From contig NZ_JACSKZ010000001.1 in NCBI RefSeq assembly GCF_018617875.1, positions 975,849 through 1,039,848 of the forward strand: a stretch of DNA of 64,000 bases. The letters are read 5' to 3'. The stretch is from Exiguobacterium algae (GTDB lineage Bacteria > Bacillota > Bacilli > Exiguobacteriales > Exiguobacteriaceae). Position 1 is the stretch's first letter, and every line of letters starts with the position of its first letter. Below, one piece after another: positions 46,891 to 56,346 of this stretch. The notes under the pieces were generated by a model. That model was given only the letters and a program-made list of their open reading frames with translations, was not told the origin of the DNA and did not search any database. Position numbers and translations under genes: made by a program.

Positions 46891-47676
46891 ATGATTCAAA
46901 CGAAGCAAATCACCATCACCCCATTCGATCGCGATCGGACCATCCGAATCTATACTCCGGCCGATTACGAGACGTCGGACAAACGCTATCCCGTCCTCTA
47001 CATGCACGACGGTCAGAACTGTTTTGACGATGCGGACGCGAGCTACAACATGAGTTGGCGTGTCGGAGAATATTTGGACGCCTCAAAACGAGATTTGATT
47101 GTTGTCGCCATCGACAGCGCCCCGGGCGAAAAACGGCTCGATGAATACGGACCGTGGGAGAATCCATATATCGGTGAGAGCCTTCTCGGGCAAGACATCG
47201 TGCTCGGTGGCGAAGGTTCCGCCTACATTGAATATATTGCCCAGGAGTTAAAGCCGCAGATCGATGCGGACTACCGGACGCTCCCTGACGAGACAGCGAT
47301 GATTGGAAGCTCGATGGGCGGCCTCATTTCTGTATATGCCGCTACGGTCTATCCGGAAATCTTCAAACGAATCGCTTCGCTGTCTTCGGCGTTTTGGTTC
47401 AACCAGACCGAACTGGAACAGTTCATCGAGGCGAACGACTTAAAAGGCGTCGAGCGGATGTATTTGGACGTCGGGGAAAAAGAAGTCGAGGAACCGATGG
47501 AGAACGGCCCGACGAACGAGATGTACCGTGAGTCGAGCGAACGTATATACAACCTCCTCAAAGACAAAGTGGAGCACATCCGCTTCGAGGTCATCGAAGA
47601 AGGCGTGCACAACGAGCTCGCCTGGCGTGAGCGTTTCCCGATGGTCGTGTCGTATTTGTTTGGGGAAGAGTTATAA
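46891..47676 (+). CDS. alpha/beta-hydrolase, esterase D/enterobactin-esterase-like
   Basis: About 261 residues. Catalytic Ser in the nucleophile elbow GSSMGGLIS (about residue 152), preceded by the family's RYPVLYMHDGQNCFD; acid probably in the DVGEKE region, and His in EGVHNELAWRERFP. This matches the putative-esterase family (PF00756) that includes esterase D and siderophore esterases. No signal peptide, so cytosolic. ATG at 46891 follows AAAGGAGG by seven bases; the frame's first ATG at 46855 is rejected. Divergent from glyA. Confidence 0.87.
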   Translation: MIQTKQITITPFDRDRTIRIYTPADYETSDKRYPVLYMHDGQNCFDDADASYNMSWRVGEYLDASKRDLIVVAIDSAPGEKRLDEYGPWENPYIGESLLGQDIVLGGEGSAYIEYIAQELKPQIDADYRTLPDETAMIGSSMGGLISVYAATVYPEIFKRIASLSSAFWFNQTELEQFIEANDLKGVERMYLDVGEKEVEEPMENGPTNEMYRESSERIYNLLKDKVEHIRFEVIEEGVHNELAWRERFPMVVSYLFGEEL

Positions 47677-47716
47677 AAATGAGGCAAGTGTCCATCGTTG
47701 ACACTTGCCTCATTTT
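47677..47716. terminator. terminator after esterase gene
   Basis: Long stem AATGAGGCAAGTGTC / GACACTTGCCTCATT followed by TT-rich sequence. Its right arm contains the TTGACA that could be the -35 of the MarR operon. Confidence 0.85.
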
Positions 47717-47724
47717 ATTTTAAG

Positions 47725-47736
47725 TTGTATATACAA
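47725..47736. promoter_or_regulatory. MarR operator, copy upstream of regulator gene
   Basis: Perfect palindrome TTGTATATACAA, just after a TTGACA-N17-TAAGTT promoter-like pair (47698-47726), so it would cover the -10/start region. The core TGTATATACA recurs at 48215. Confidence 0.6.
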
Positions 47737-47758
47737 ACGTTGAAGGAAGGAGGATTCG

Positions 47759-48196
47759 ATGGAACCTATTCAAGAAGAAGATGACATTTTGATGTATTGT
47801 CTTTACTTCACGGCCAGTCGATTCGCACGCAACATTTCAAAGCTTGCCGACGAGGCAATTGATGGCGAATTGGCCCCGTCTTACTATTATTTGATGCTCG
47901 TCGTGCATTTCCATCCTGGGATCACCCAAAAGGAATTGAGCGAACGCTTATCACTCGCGCCTTCAACGAGTACGCGTTTCCTCGATAAATTAGAGAAGTC
48001 AGGCTTGATTCAACGCGAGGTGATTGGCAAACAATCGCACATTACGTTGACGTCATCCGGAGAAGAAACTTATACAGAATTCCGCCAATCATTGAAGACG
48101 TTATTTGCGAACTATGCCTCAATTCTCGGGAAAGAAGAAAGCGAACTTCTCAGTAAGACCTTGCACGAGGCAAATGAACAACTCGAAAAAAAATAA
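47759..48196 (+). CDS. MarR-family transcriptional regulator
   Basis: 145 residues. Winged helix-turn-helix: HPGITQKELSERLSLAPSTSTRFLDKLEKSGLI is the recognition region, then a wing with REVIGKQSHITLTSSGEE. Flanking helices form the dimer interface. MarR proteins repress nearby genes and release DNA on binding a phenolic compound or on oxidation. No Cys is seen, so a thiol-oxidation switch is unlikely. AAGGAGG precedes the ATG. Palindromes occur upstream of this gene and the next, suggesting autoregulation. Confidence 0.88.
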   Translation: MEPIQEEDDILMYCLYFTASRFARNISKLADEAIDGELAPSYYYLMLVVHFHPGITQKELSERLSLAPSTSTRFLDKLEKSGLIQREVIGKQSHITLTSSGEETYTEFRQSLKTLFANYASILGKEESELLSKTLHEANEQLEKK

Positions 48197-48214
48197 AAAA
48201 TTTACACTTTCATG

Positions 48215-48224
48215 TGTATATACA
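48215..48224. promoter_or_regulatory. MarR operator, copy upstream of oxidoreductase genes
   Basis: Perfect palindrome TGTATATACA, embedded in GTGTATATACAAC, 22 bases before the SDR start; same core as 47725. Confidence 0.55.
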
Positions 48225-48245
48225 ACTATCAAGGAGGACATCATC

Positions 48246-48899
48246 ATGTCATTGAAAACAGCAGTCATCATCGGAGCAGGACCAGGAATCGGACTCCATA
48301 CCGCAGAACAATTTGCTAAAAACGGCTACCAAGTCGCACTTCTCGCCCGAAATGCCGATCGATTAGCAGACTATGAAACACAACTCAGTCAAAAAGGATA
48401 TACGGCAAAAGGATTCGAGGTCGATACACGTTCAGAAGCAGATTTACAAATGGTGATGGATCAAATCCATCACACATTCGGTTCGATTGATGCTGTCGTC
48501 TACAACGCTGTGGCCGCGACACCAGGTCGTCCGACCACCCTCTCTTCTGCGGACGTCATCCGCGACTTCGAAGTGAACGTACTCGGTGCATTGATAAGCG
48601 CACGTTTTGCCGCTCCATATATGGACGGCGGATCGATTTTATTGACGGGTGGTGGCCTCGCCCTCTATCCATCGGCAGACTATGCGTCACTCGCCATCGG
48701 AAAAGCCGCACTTCGTAATCTCGCTTACAGCCTTCACGAAGAGCTGGCCGACTCGTCGGTTTACGTCGGGACGTTGACCATCAAAGGGTTCGTACAAGAG
48801 GGTACTTATTTCGCACCGGAACGCATCGCGGAAGCGTTATATGACATGCATGTCCAGCAAACCGAAGTCGAGCGCATGTACGAGGAAGACCAAGCATGA
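48246..48899 (+). CDS. short-chain dehydrogenase/reductase, MarR-controlled
   Basis: About 217 residues. Glycine-rich NAD(P) motif IIGAGPGIGLHTAEQ (about residue 10), then VVYNAVAATPG replacing the usual NNAG, and the YASLAIGKAALRNLA segment, where the Tyr-x3-Lys catalytic pair should be: Tyr in DYAS and Lys in GKAA are seven residues apart instead of four. Catalysis is therefore uncertain. The start at 48246 follows AAGGAGGA by seven bases; earlier in-frame starts lie inside the MarR gene. Overlaps the next gene by ATGA. Confidence 0.83.
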   Translation: MSLKTAVIIGAGPGIGLHTAEQFAKNGYQVALLARNADRLADYETQLSQKGYTAKGFEVDTRSEADLQMVMDQIHHTFGSIDAVVYNAVAATPGRPTTLSSADVIRDFEVNVLGALISARFAAPYMDGGSILLTGGGLALYPSADYASLAIGKAALRNLAYSLHEELADSSVYVGTLTIKGFVQEGTYFAPERIAEALYDMHVQQTEVERMYEEDQA

Positions 48900-49423
48900 G
48901 CACACTCGTCATCCTCGCCCATCCAAACTTAGAAACGTCTCGTGTCAATAAAACATGGAAAGAGGTTCTTGAACAACTGGATGATGTGACTGTTCATGAC
49001 CTATATGCGGTATACCCTGACTTCAACATTGATGTGGAGCGCGAGCAGCAACTGCTTCTGTCTCATGACCGAATTGTGTTTCAATTCCCGTTCTATTGGT
49101 ACAGCAGCCCGGCCATTTTAAAAGAATGGCAAGATGTCGTCCTCTCCTATGGATGGGCTTACGGACAATCGGGTACACAATTACATGGGAAAGAATTTTT
49201 ACTGGCCGTCTCAACCGGTGGTCCCGCTGAGGCCTATCAACCGGATGGGTACAACCGTTTCACGATGGAGGAGTTGTTGTCACCGTTTCACGCGATGGCA
49301 AATCTGACAGGCATGACATATCTTCCTCCCTATATCGAGGGCGGTGTACGTTCATTGTCAGATGAAGCTTTACAAGCGAGTGCCATGCGTCTTGCCAACT
49401 ATGTCGTTACATTACCTGTATGA
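48896..49423 (+). CDS. flavodoxin-fold NAD(P)H oxidoreductase (KefF/MdaB-like)
   Basis: 175 residues. Begins STLVILAHPNLETSRVNKTW, the FMN phosphate-binding start of the quinone-reductase family, with FQFPFYWYSSPAILKEWQDVVLSYGWAYG and AVSTGGP typical of KefF/NQO1-type proteins. Such enzymes reduce quinones by two electrons and protect against electrophiles. Overlaps the SDR gene by ATGA and is thus in the MarR operon. No signal peptide. Confidence 0.88.
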   Translation: MSTLVILAHPNLETSRVNKTWKEVLEQLDDVTVHDLYAVYPDFNIDVEREQQLLLSHDRIVFQFPFYWYSSPAILKEWQDVVLSYGWAYGQSGTQLHGKEFLLAVSTGGPAEAYQPDGYNRFTMEELLSPFHAMANLTGMTYLPPYIEGGVRSLSDEALQASAMRLANYVVTLPV

Positions 49424-49430
49424 AAACAGA

Positions 49431-49476
49431 AAAAAGCATCGCATTCGGTCGGCAAACCTGAATGCGATGCCTTTTT
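49431..49476. terminator. bidirectional terminator, quinone reductase / ywlG
   Basis: GCATCGCATTC and GAATGCGATGC arms with A-run on the left and TTTTT on the right; it ends both converging genes. Confidence 0.9.
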
Positions 49477-50008
49477 ATTTGGTTGGATATTGAGCACGCG
49501 GCCCACCAATCAGTTTCGGTCTGGTGACGGCGAACGTGACGTACGCTTCGCCGAGGTACTTGGTTGACAACCGGACCGGGATGGCAACCGGTTTTAAGTG
49601 CATTCCAATCAGTGTCGAACCGATATCGATTCCCGCATCCGCCTGGATGGATTCGACGACACATGGCGAATCAAAGCTTGCATACGCCTTCTCCGCCATT
49701 GCCCCTCCCGCAGAACGGACCGGGACGACCGTCACTTCCGGTAGTCCGAATTGTTTGAGTGTCCGGCGCTCCACCGTGAGCGCCCGATTAATATGCTCAC
49801 ATCCTTGAAACGCCAGGTGGACCCCTGTTCGATCACGGAATTCGAGGAACGCCTCGATAAACTCGGCGGCGACATCGATTGAGCCTGCCTTTCCAATCGT
49901 CTTCCCGAGCACTTCGCTCGTCGAACAGCCGATGACGAGAATTTTGTCCTCATTTAACGGAAAACGTTCGTGCAACTCCGTCAATAATCCCAAAAGCTCC
50001 GTCTTCAT
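49475..50008 (-). CDS. ywlG: DUF436/YwlG family protein
   Basis: About 177 residues. The family sequence LVIGCSTSEVLGKTIGKAGS is near the N-terminus, followed by FQGCEHINRALTVER, AGIDIGSTLIGMHLKPVAIPVR and the C-terminal PKLIGGPRAQYPTK. Function unknown; conserved in Firmicutes next to rpiB and glyA. The start at 50008 lies five bases after the rpiB stop; the in-frame extension upstream overlaps rpiB and is rejected. Confidence 0.85.
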   Translation of the reverse strand: MKTELLGLLTELHERFPLNEDKILVIGCSTSEVLGKTIGKAGSIDVAAEFIEAFLEFRDRTGVHLAFQGCEHINRALTVERRTLKQFGLPEVTVVPVRSAGGAMAEKAYASFDSPCVVESIQADAGIDIGSTLIGMHLKPVAIPVRLSTKYLGEAYVTFAVTRPKLIGGPRAQYPTK

Positions 50009-50013
50009 CGGAC

Positions 50014-50454
50014 TCACTTCGATTCGTAGGCGCTCATCTTGTCGACACGGTTTGAGTGACGACCACCTTCGAAGTCTGTCTCCAGCCATGTCGCTACCAA
50101 GTCAACTGCGAGACCTGGTCCGATGACACGCTCACCCATCGTCATGATGTTTGAATCGTTATGCTGACGTGTCGCTTTCGCGCTGAACGAGTCATGAACG
50201 AGCGCGGCACGAATCCCTTTGACTTTGTTGGCTGCGATGCCAATCCCGATTCCTGTTCCACAAATCAAAATACCACGGTCGAATTCGCCAGCTGCGACAG
50301 CTTCCGCTACAGGGATTGCCACATCCGGGTAGTCGATTGAGTCCGCCGAATGCGTCCCGAAATCTTTATATTCGTGACCAAGTTCTTCAAGTAATGTCAC
50401 GATCTCTTTTTTCAAGTTGAAGCCGCCATGGTCGGCGCCAATTGCAATTTTCAT
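50014..50454 (-). CDS. rpiB: ribose 5-phosphate isomerase B
   Basis: 146 residues. AIGADHGGFNLKKEI at the N-terminus, catalytic Cys in GILICGTGIGIGIAANK (about residue 68), and HNDSNIMTMGERVIG. Interconverts ribose and ribulose 5-phosphates. Followed five bases later by ywlG; preceded by ywlE with a four-base gap, all minus strand. Confidence 0.94.
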   Translation of the reverse strand: MKIAIGADHGGFNLKKEIVTLLEELGHEYKDFGTHSADSIDYPDVAIPVAEAVAAGEFDRGILICGTGIGIGIAANKVKGIRAALVHDSFSAKATRQHNDSNIMTMGERVIGPGLAVDLVATWLETDFEGGRHSNRVDKMSAYESK

Positions 50455-50458
50455 TCGT

Positions 50459-50959
50459 TCATTCCCCCGTCTTCTTTGGTAGGCGTCTCGGTGGTTTCGT
50501 CACCTTTGACCCATCATTCGTTAATTTTAACACAAGTCGGTTGACGAGTGGCTCGAGTTCATTCCGTACTTGGCGATAGACGTTCATCGATCCACCGAAC
50601 GGGTCATTGATATCCCGTTCGAGCCCCGTCACGAATTCATAGAGCGTGAATGTGCGCTCTGCCAAATCCGGGTATGTATCCCGGATCTGTTCACGGTGCG
50701 CACGTGTCATCGTCAAAATGATGTCCGCCCAACTTCCCAACACCTCATCAAACGTCTGGGTCACATGCTCCAGCTCAATGCCACGTTCTCTGAGCACTTG
50801 AAGCGCATTTTCAGAGGCGTCAAATCCTTGCATCGTCCGCAAACCCGCAGAACGGATATCAAAATCATCCTCCGTCACTTTTGAACGGAGTAGAGCCATT
50901 GCCATCGGGCTGCGGCACGTGTTGCCACTACATATGAATAATACGCGTTTCATCGACAT
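50459..50959 (-). CDS. ywlE: protein arginine phosphatase YwlE
   Basis: 166 residues, low-molecular-weight phosphatase fold. The P-loop is FICSGNTCRSPMA, with catalytic Cys about residue 11; Thr in NTCRS (rather than Ile) is the YwlE mark that selects phospho-Arg. The general acid Asp lies in DINDPFGGS. It would reverse McsB arginine phosphorylation. GAGGAGG precedes the first of two in-frame ATGs. Confidence 0.9.
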   Translation of the reverse strand: MSMKRVLFICSGNTCRSPMAMALLRSKVTEDDFDIRSAGLRTMQGFDASENALQVLRERGIELEHVTQTFDEVLGSWADIILTMTRAHREQIRDTYPDLAERTFTLYEFVTGLERDINDPFGGSMNVYRQVRNELEPLVNRLVLKLTNDGSKVTKPPRRLPKKTGE

Positions 50960-50980
50960 CGCGTGTCCTCCTCTATGTCT

Positions 50981-51991
50981 TTAGGCCTTTTCAGTCGGGT
51001 GTACGATTTTGCCGCCAGCCGCCTTGTACAGACGGTTATATACAGCAAGTGCGACCCCCTTTGGTTCAATTTGGTTCACATAAATCTCTTCCACATCTGT
51101 CTCATCAAATCGCCGAAGCGCGTCGTACAACCGCTTGGCCGCCTCTTCCATCGATGTACCGAGGGAATAGGTGACCTCCGCCGGTGTCGTCGTTTCGTCG
51201 AATACAAGCGCGCCAACCCGTTTCCCTGCCGCCTGCCGCTCCTCAATGACTTGAACGAGCGCGTCCCGTCCCCCATTGACGAGGAACACTGGGGCGGTCG
51301 GGGCATAATGCGTGTACTTCATTCCTGGTGATCGTGGCGCTGCTGTTTCATCACTCAAGTTGGCGTCCAGTGCGACCGGTCCAATGACAGCCTCGATCGC
51401 TTCTTTTGTGACGCCGCCGGGACGTAAGATGGTTGCCGTTTCACCCGTACAATCGATGACGGTCGATTCGACTCCAATCCCAGTCGGTCCTCCGTCGACG
51501 ATGCCGGCAATTCGCCCCGTCAAATCATCCGCCACATGTTTTGCGGACGTCGGGGAAGGTCGACCTGAACGGTTCGCACTCGGTGCCGCTAATCCAAGAC
51601 CCGAGGCACGAATCAAATCCAGCGCCGCCGGATGATTCGGCATCCGAAGGCCGATCGAGTCGAGCCCTGCCGTTACGAGCGATGATGCCCGGCCGTTCGA
51701 TGGCAAGATGATCGTCAAAGCGCCTGGCCAAAACGCATCCATCAAGCGCTTGGCGACAGAAGGAATCGTATCGACAAACTGTTTCGTCTGTTCGACAGAA
51801 GCGACATGTACGATCAGCGGATTGTCCGACGGTCGACCTTTCGCCTCAAAAATTTTCCGAATCGCCACATCGTTCATGGCATCCCCAGCGAGACCATATA
51901 CGGTTTCTGTCGGAATGGCGATAATTTCTCCCGCTTGAAGAAGGCGAACCCCTTCTTCAATCTCTGTTGGCTTGATCCACTTCGTTTCCAT
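50981..51991 (-). CDS. ywlC: threonylcarbamoyl-AMP synthase (Sua5/YwlC)
   Basis: About 336 residues. The YrdC domain (~1-200) has [30 protein letters not shown], the KGRPSDNPLIVHV loop and SANRSGRPSPTSA; the Sua5 C-terminal domain (~235-330) follows. It makes the threonylcarbamoyl-AMP intermediate for t6A37 of tRNA. Start ATG 51991 follows AAGGGA by seven bases. It overlaps the end of prmC by 35 bases, with no room for spoIIR, which sits nearby in B. subtilis. Confidence 0.93.
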   Translation of the reverse strand: METKWIKPTEIEEGVRLLQAGEIIAIPTETVYGLAGDAMNDVAIRKIFEAKGRPSDNPLIVHVASVEQTKQFVDTIPSVAKRLMDAFWPGALTIILPSNGRASSLVTAGLDSIGLRMPNHPAALDLIRASGLGLAAPSANRSGRPSPTSAKHVADDLTGRIAGIVDGGPTGIGVESTVIDCTGETATILRPGGVTKEAIEAVIGPVALDANLSDETAAPRSPGMKYTHYAPTAPVFLVNGGRDALVQVIEERQAAGKRVGALVFDETTTPAEVTYSLGTSMEEAAKRLYDALRRFDETDVEEIYVNQIEPKGVALAVYNRLYKAAGGKIVHPTEKA

Positions 51992-52832
51992 GTACAATCC
52001 CTTCCCTCACGGCATAGACGATACGGTCTTTGCCGTTTATATCTTTTAAAATACCCGTTTCTGCTTCAGGATAACGTTCTGAAAGCAATGATTTCACAAC
52101 TTGTCCTTGGTTATACCCGATTTCAAACGCAATCAACTGCCAATCGGCACGTAAGACGCGCATCGACTCTGCGACCAGTTTCCGATACATGACGAGACCA
52201 TCCACCCCTCCGAACAAGGCCAGATGCGGCTCATACGCAGCAACCGTCTCATCGAGAAGCTCATCGGCCTCGATATAAGGAGGGTTCGAGACGAGTACGC
52301 GAATCGAATCATCGGCGATCGGCGCCAGACAATCCCCTTCATGGAACAGGACGTCCGCACCGAGTGTCGCTGCGTTCCGTTTCGCCACGGCAATCGCTTC
52401 CGGGGAAATATCAACGGTTTGAACCCGTTTTCCAAGCTCTAAACTGAGTGTGATGGCAATCGCTCCACTTCCCGTCCCGACGTCGACGATGTCATCGGCT
52501 TCAATTCCTTGGACTTGGTCCAACACCCACTCAATCAATTCTTCCGTTTCCGGTCTCGGGATCAACACGTCCCGGTTCACTTCAAAGGAGCGCCCGTAAA
52601 AAGGGGCCCGTCCAATCAAATGCTGGACCGGCTCTCCCTGCAACAAACGTTTCACCCCTTCTTGAAAGACCGACTCCGACGCTTCAGGCAGTTCTTCTGA
52701 CAATCGTACGAGTAGCCCGGTCCGGTCAACTTCGAGGACATGCATGAGCCACCACTCCGCCGCTGCCGGGTCTCTCCCCGCTTCGGCGAGCGTTTGCTCG
52801 GTCTGTTTAAGTGCTGCGGCGATTCGTGTCAT
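51957..52832 (-). CDS. prmC: peptide chain release factor N5-glutamine methyltransferase
   Basis: 291 residues. An N-terminal helical domain, then a SAM-binding domain with [14 protein letters not shown] and the catalytic [10 protein letters not shown] motif (about residue 190). It methylates the GGQ glutamine of release factors; its own target prfA lies immediately upstream and overlaps by ATGA. Confidence 0.95.
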   Translation of the reverse strand: MTRIAAALKQTEQTLAEAGRDPAAAEWWLMHVLEVDRTGLLVRLSEELPEASESVFQEGVKRLLQGEPVQHLIGRAPFYGRSFEVNRDVLIPRPETEELIEWVLDQVQGIEADDIVDVGTGSGAIAITLSLELGKRVQTVDISPEAIAVAKRNAATLGADVLFHEGDCLAPIADDSIRVLVSNPPYIEADELLDETVAAYEPHLALFGGVDGLVMYRKLVAESMRVLRADWQLIAFEIGYNQGQVVKSLLSERYPEAETGILKDINGKDRIVYAVREGIVHGNEVDQANRD

Positions 52833-53899
52833 TCCGCATCCTCCATCAGACGTGCCTGCTCGTCCATGATCAAGGCGTCAATGATATCTTCAAGTTCGCC
52901 TGCGAGCACCCGGTCGAGCTTTTGCAGCGTCAACCCGATCCGATGATCCGTAACACGGCTTTGCGGGAAGTTATAGGTCCGGATCCGTTCCGAACGGTCT
53001 CCTGTCCCGACAGCCGACTTCCGTTGCGCCGATAGTTCTTCCATATGCTCGCTCTGCATTTTGTCATATAGGCGCGCCCGAAGGACCTTCATTGCTTTGT
53101 CTTTGTTTTTATGTTGGGACTTCTCATCCTGACAGGAGACGACGAGACCGGTCGGGATATGCGTCAATCGCACGGCCGACTGGGTCGTGTTGACCGATTG
53201 TCCGCCTGGACCGGATGACGTAAACGTATCGACCCGGACGTCTTTCATATCGATATGGACTTCAACGTCTTCTGCTTCCGGCAATACCGCCACCGTCGCC
53301 GTCGATGTATGGATCCGGCCACCCGACTCGGTAGAAGGGACCCGTTGGACGCGATGCGCCCCATTTTCAAACTTCAGCTTCGAATAGGCGCCTGCCCCGT
53401 TGATCATGAACGTCACTTCTTTGAAGCCGCCGAGCTCGGTATAGTTCGCATCAATCAGCTCAGTTTTCCAATTTTGACGTTCCGCGAAACGTGTATACAT
53501 TTTATATAAGTCGCCCGCAAACAGCGCCGCCTCGTCCCCTCCGGCTGCACCGCGGATTTCAACGATGACGTTTTTGTCGTCATTCGGGTCTTTCGGGAGC
53601 AACAAGATCCGGAGATTCGCTTCGAGCTCTTTCACTTCCGGCTCGAGAAGCGTCATCTCTTCTTTTGCCAGCTCGCGCATATCTGCATCCATCGTCCGGT
53701 CTTCCAGCATGAGCTTCGCTTCTTTATACGCCTCGCTTTTCTCTTTGTACAGGCGATACGCTTGGACCGTTTCTTCCAACTGGGCCTGTTCTTTTGAATA
53801 CTGTCTCAATTTTGTCGAATCGCTGAGCACTTCAGGGTCAGCGAGCATTTCATTCAATTGGATATATCGTTCTTCCAATACACTCAAACGGTCAAACAT
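52829..53899 (-). CDS. prfA: peptide chain release factor 1
   Basis: 356 residues, as in B. subtilis. The GGQ peptidyl-tRNA hydrolysis motif is in [20 protein letters not shown]; the anticodon-like discriminator region is within [15 protein letters not shown]. It reads UAA and UAG stops. The ATG at 53899 is chosen to match family length; eight additional codons are open upstream. Forms an operon with prmC and ywlC. Confidence 0.96.
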   Translation of the reverse strand: MFDRLSVLEERYIQLNEMLADPEVLSDSTKLRQYSKEQAQLEETVQAYRLYKEKSEAYKEAKLMLEDRTMDADMRELAKEEMTLLEPEVKELEANLRILLLPKDPNDDKNVIVEIRGAAGGDEAALFAGDLYKMYTRFAERQNWKTELIDANYTELGGFKEVTFMINGAGAYSKLKFENGAHRVQRVPSTESGGRIHTSTATVAVLPEAEDVEVHIDMKDVRVDTFTSSGPGGQSVNTTQSAVRLTHIPTGLVVSCQDEKSQHKNKDKAMKVLRARLYDKMQSEHMEELSAQRKSAVGTGDRSERIRTYNFPQSRVTDHRIGLTLQKLDRVLAGELEDIIDALIMDEQARLMEDAE

Positions 53900-53945
53900 G
53901 ATGATCCGTCCTTTCTCCGTCAAATCAAACTCTCTTCAGTATATC

Positions 53946-53972
53946 AAAAAACGAACCGCCAGAGGCGGTTCG
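53946..53972 (-). terminator. terminator after tdk
   Basis: CGAACCGCC-AGAG-type hairpin with GGCGGTTCG; TTTTTT on the minus strand. Confidence 0.88.
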
Positions 53973-53980
53973 TCGTTCAC

Positions 53981-54592
53981 TCAGTCAGCCACCGTATGGC
54001 GGACCGGCCGTGGTTTGTTCGGGACGTCATGACAATGACGGCACCGTGGTTCATATGATTCTGAAGCACCGACCAAAATGACCGGGTCTTCATAGCGGGC
54101 AGGGTCTCCATCGATCAGTCGTTGTGTTCGTGAGGCCGGTGCGCCACACGACAAACAGATTGCCTGCAACTTCGTGACGAATTCAGCGCGCGATAAAAGT
54201 TCCGGCATCATCGTGAACGGCTCACCACGGAAGTCCATGTCAAGGCCCGCACAAATCACACGTTTGTCCTCAGAAGCCAGTTGTTCGATGACATCAACGA
54301 TGCCTTCATCGAAAAATTGCACTTCATCAATCGCGATGACCTGGGTCTCTTCCTTCACCGCGTCATATAAGTCTTGGCTAGAGCCGACCGGGACGGCCAC
54401 GACCGAATTTCCGGTATGTGAGACGACGTTCTCCTCATGATACCGGTCATCGATTGCTGGTTTGAACACTTGAACCGGAATTTTTCCATAATGAGCCCGG
54501 CGGACTCGACGAATCAATTCCTCCGACTTCCCTGAAAACATACTCCCACAAATTACTTCAATCCAACCATAGCGGTTCGTCACATGCATCAT
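53981..54592 (-). CDS. tdk: thymidine kinase
   Basis: 203 residues. P-loop [14 protein letters not shown] (about residue 16), DEVQFFDE, and a zinc ribbon with Cys in ICLSCGAP and the C-terminal CRHCH. Type II thymidine kinase, salvaging thymidine to dTMP. Two ATGs start the frame; the ribosome site (GAAGAGAA) is weak. Followed by its own terminator. Confidence 0.95.
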   Translation of the reverse strand: MMHVTNRYGWIEVICGSMFSGKSEELIRRVRRAHYGKIPVQVFKPAIDDRYHEENVVSHTGNSVVAVPVGSSQDLYDAVKEETQVIAIDEVQFFDEGIVDVIEQLASEDKRVICAGLDMDFRGEPFTMMPELLSRAEFVTKLQAICLSCGAPASRTQRLIDGDPARYEDPVILVGASESYEPRCRHCHDVPNKPRPVRHTVAD

Positions 54593-54689
54593 TTCTCTTC
54601 GCCCTCTCCATCGATAATCGCTATCCGATTATACCTATCTTTCTCGTTTAGGAAAAGGGTTGACTTCTTACAAAAATTAGCTATTCCCT

Positions 54690-55922
54690 TTAATTCCGTT
54701 CTTCTTCCGCATCCGCTTCTTTTTTCACATCAATCAATCTCAGCTTGCGCGCGAGCGGGCGAATCGTCAACCCGTGAAGCGCGACTGAGATAAAGACGAG
54801 GCCAAGGGTGAGCGGCAACATTTGTTTTGCATCTTCGATCCCGAGATGGGCCACTTCTTCCGCGAAGAACCCCGCCACCGTCATGGCGACAATCCCACGC
54901 GGGGCGATCCATCCGATAAAGCCGCGTTCTGCGAGCGGGAGGTCTGTTCGAATCGTCGATAAATAAATCGCAATCGGACGGACAAGGAATAAGATCCCGG
55001 CGATTGTCAACAAGAGCGGCCACTGGAAGATGTTCATCAATTCCTCGCGCGAGAGCGAGGCCGTCAACAAGATGAAGACGGATGAGATGAGCAAAATCGA
55101 GATGTCCTCCTTGAACGATTGCAATTCTTCGATAATTTCTTCATCGCGATGCTTCGTGTTCGCCATCGTCATCCCCATCGCTGTCACGGCAAGCAACCCG
55201 ACTTCATGCATCATGAGTTCGCTCAGCGAGAACAGCACGAGCACCGCCGTCAGTGTGACAGAAGCCCGCAAGTAACGAGGAACTTTTTCACCGACGAACC
55301 AGCCCATCAAGACGTGACCAAAAATATAGCCGAGGCCGATCCCGACAATACAAGCCCCTGCAAACAAGAGCTGCGTCCATAAGTCCATGCTCTCATAGAC
55401 GATATAGCCTAAACGGACGACGAACAGGCCGAGCAAGGCACCAACCGGGTCCACGATGATCCCTTCCCATTTCAAGATCGCCCCGACGCGGTCTTTCAAA
55501 TGGGCCTGCCTGAGCAACGGAATGACGACGGTCGGTCCAGTCACGACGAAGAGTGCCCCCATCGTCCAGGCGACGACCCAATGTAACCCTCCGACATACT
55601 GGATCAACAAAGACGCTCCGACAAACGATAAGGCGACCCCGATCGTCACGATTCTGACGATCGATTTTCGGAATTGGTTGATTTCAATAAAATGAAGCCC
55701 AAGACTCCCTTCGAACAAAATGATCGCGACCGCGAAGGAAATGATTGGACTATATAAATCACCGAGCAGCACACGCGGATCGAACAGACCTAGGATGGGT
55801 CCAGCGATGACCCCCGCTACTGTCATAATGATGATGGCTGGAATTTGGTATCGCCAAGCCAGCCATTGTGACATGATGCCGACCCCGATCAATAAGCTGA
55901 TACTAATAAGTATGAATTCCAT
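54690..55922 (-). CDS. cation:proton antiporter (CPA1/NhaP-like)
   Basis: 410 residues with about 12 membrane segments. CPA-type motifs are FVVTGPTVVIPLLRQ (TM4 region) and WEGIIVDPVGALLG, where Asp in the conserved D-P pair is the ion-binding residue; the C-terminal part has GFIGWIAPRGIVAMTVAGFF. It likely exchanges Na+ or K+ for H+. No large C-terminal regulatory domain such as RCK is present. GGGGG precedes the ATG. It sits between rpmE and tdk, unlike B. subtilis. Confidence 0.88.
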   Translation of the reverse strand: MEFILISISLLIGVGIMSQWLAWRYQIPAIIIMTVAGVIAGPILGLFDPRVLLGDLYSPIISFAVAIILFEGSLGLHFIEINQFRKSIVRIVTIGVALSFVGASLLIQYVGGLHWVVAWTMGALFVVTGPTVVIPLLRQAHLKDRVGAILKWEGIIVDPVGALLGLFVVRLGYIVYESMDLWTQLLFAGACIVGIGLGYIFGHVLMGWFVGEKVPRYLRASVTLTAVLVLFSLSELMMHEVGLLAVTAMGMTMANTKHRDEEIIEELQSFKEDISILLISSVFILLTASLSREELMNIFQWPLLLTIAGILFLVRPIAIYLSTIRTDLPLAERGFIGWIAPRGIVAMTVAGFFAEEVAHLGIEDAKQMLPLTLGLVFISVALHGLTIRPLARKLRLIDVKKEADAEEERN

Positions 55923-55972
55923 GTTGGCCCCCTAACGACATTATTTCGTCTCTTTACCCGAGTCCTGTAAAC

Positions 55973-56003
55973 AAAAAACCGCCAAGGGCAATCCCTAGGC
56001 GGT
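55973..56003 (-). terminator. terminator after rpmE
   Basis: ACCGCCTAGGGAT / TCCCTTGGCGGT type stem on the minus strand followed by TTTTTTG. Confidence 0.85.
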
Positions 56004-56021
56004 GTGCATACAACTTGACGA

Positions 56022-56264
56022 TTAACGTTTGTACTTCTTGTTGAAGCGCTCGATACGACCGTCCGCAGATGCGAATTTCTGGCGACCTGTGTAGAACGGG
56101 TGCGAGTCAGAAGATACATCGACACGGATGAGTGGGTACTCATTTCCATCTTCCATTGTGATTGTCTCGTTAGAGTAACGAGTTGAACCACTGATGAATT
56201 TGAATTCTGTCGTCGAGTCCATGAATACGACTTTACGGTATTCTGGGTGGATTCCTTGTTTCAT
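56022..56264 (-). CDS. rpmE2: 50S ribosomal protein L31, type B (zinc-free)
   Basis: 80 residues. [20 protein letters not shown] and [14 protein letters not shown] are typical of type B L31; there are no Cys, so the CxxC zinc site of the type A protein is missing. It lies between rho and tdk, the position that holds type A rpmE in B. subtilis, where the zinc-free version is elsewhere under zinc control. GAAGGAGT precedes the ATG. Own terminator follows. Confidence 0.93.
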   Translation of the reverse strand: MKQGIHPEYRKVVFMDSTTEFKFISGSTRYSNETITMEDGNEYPLIRVDVSSDSHPFYTGRQKFASADGRIERFNKKYKR

Positions 56265-56346
56265 TGCTTTTCAACTCCTTCGGCCCTAAGTATTCTTTCA
56301 ACCTAGAGAAAGTTCACTAGAATATAATAGCACCCCAGTATGTGAT

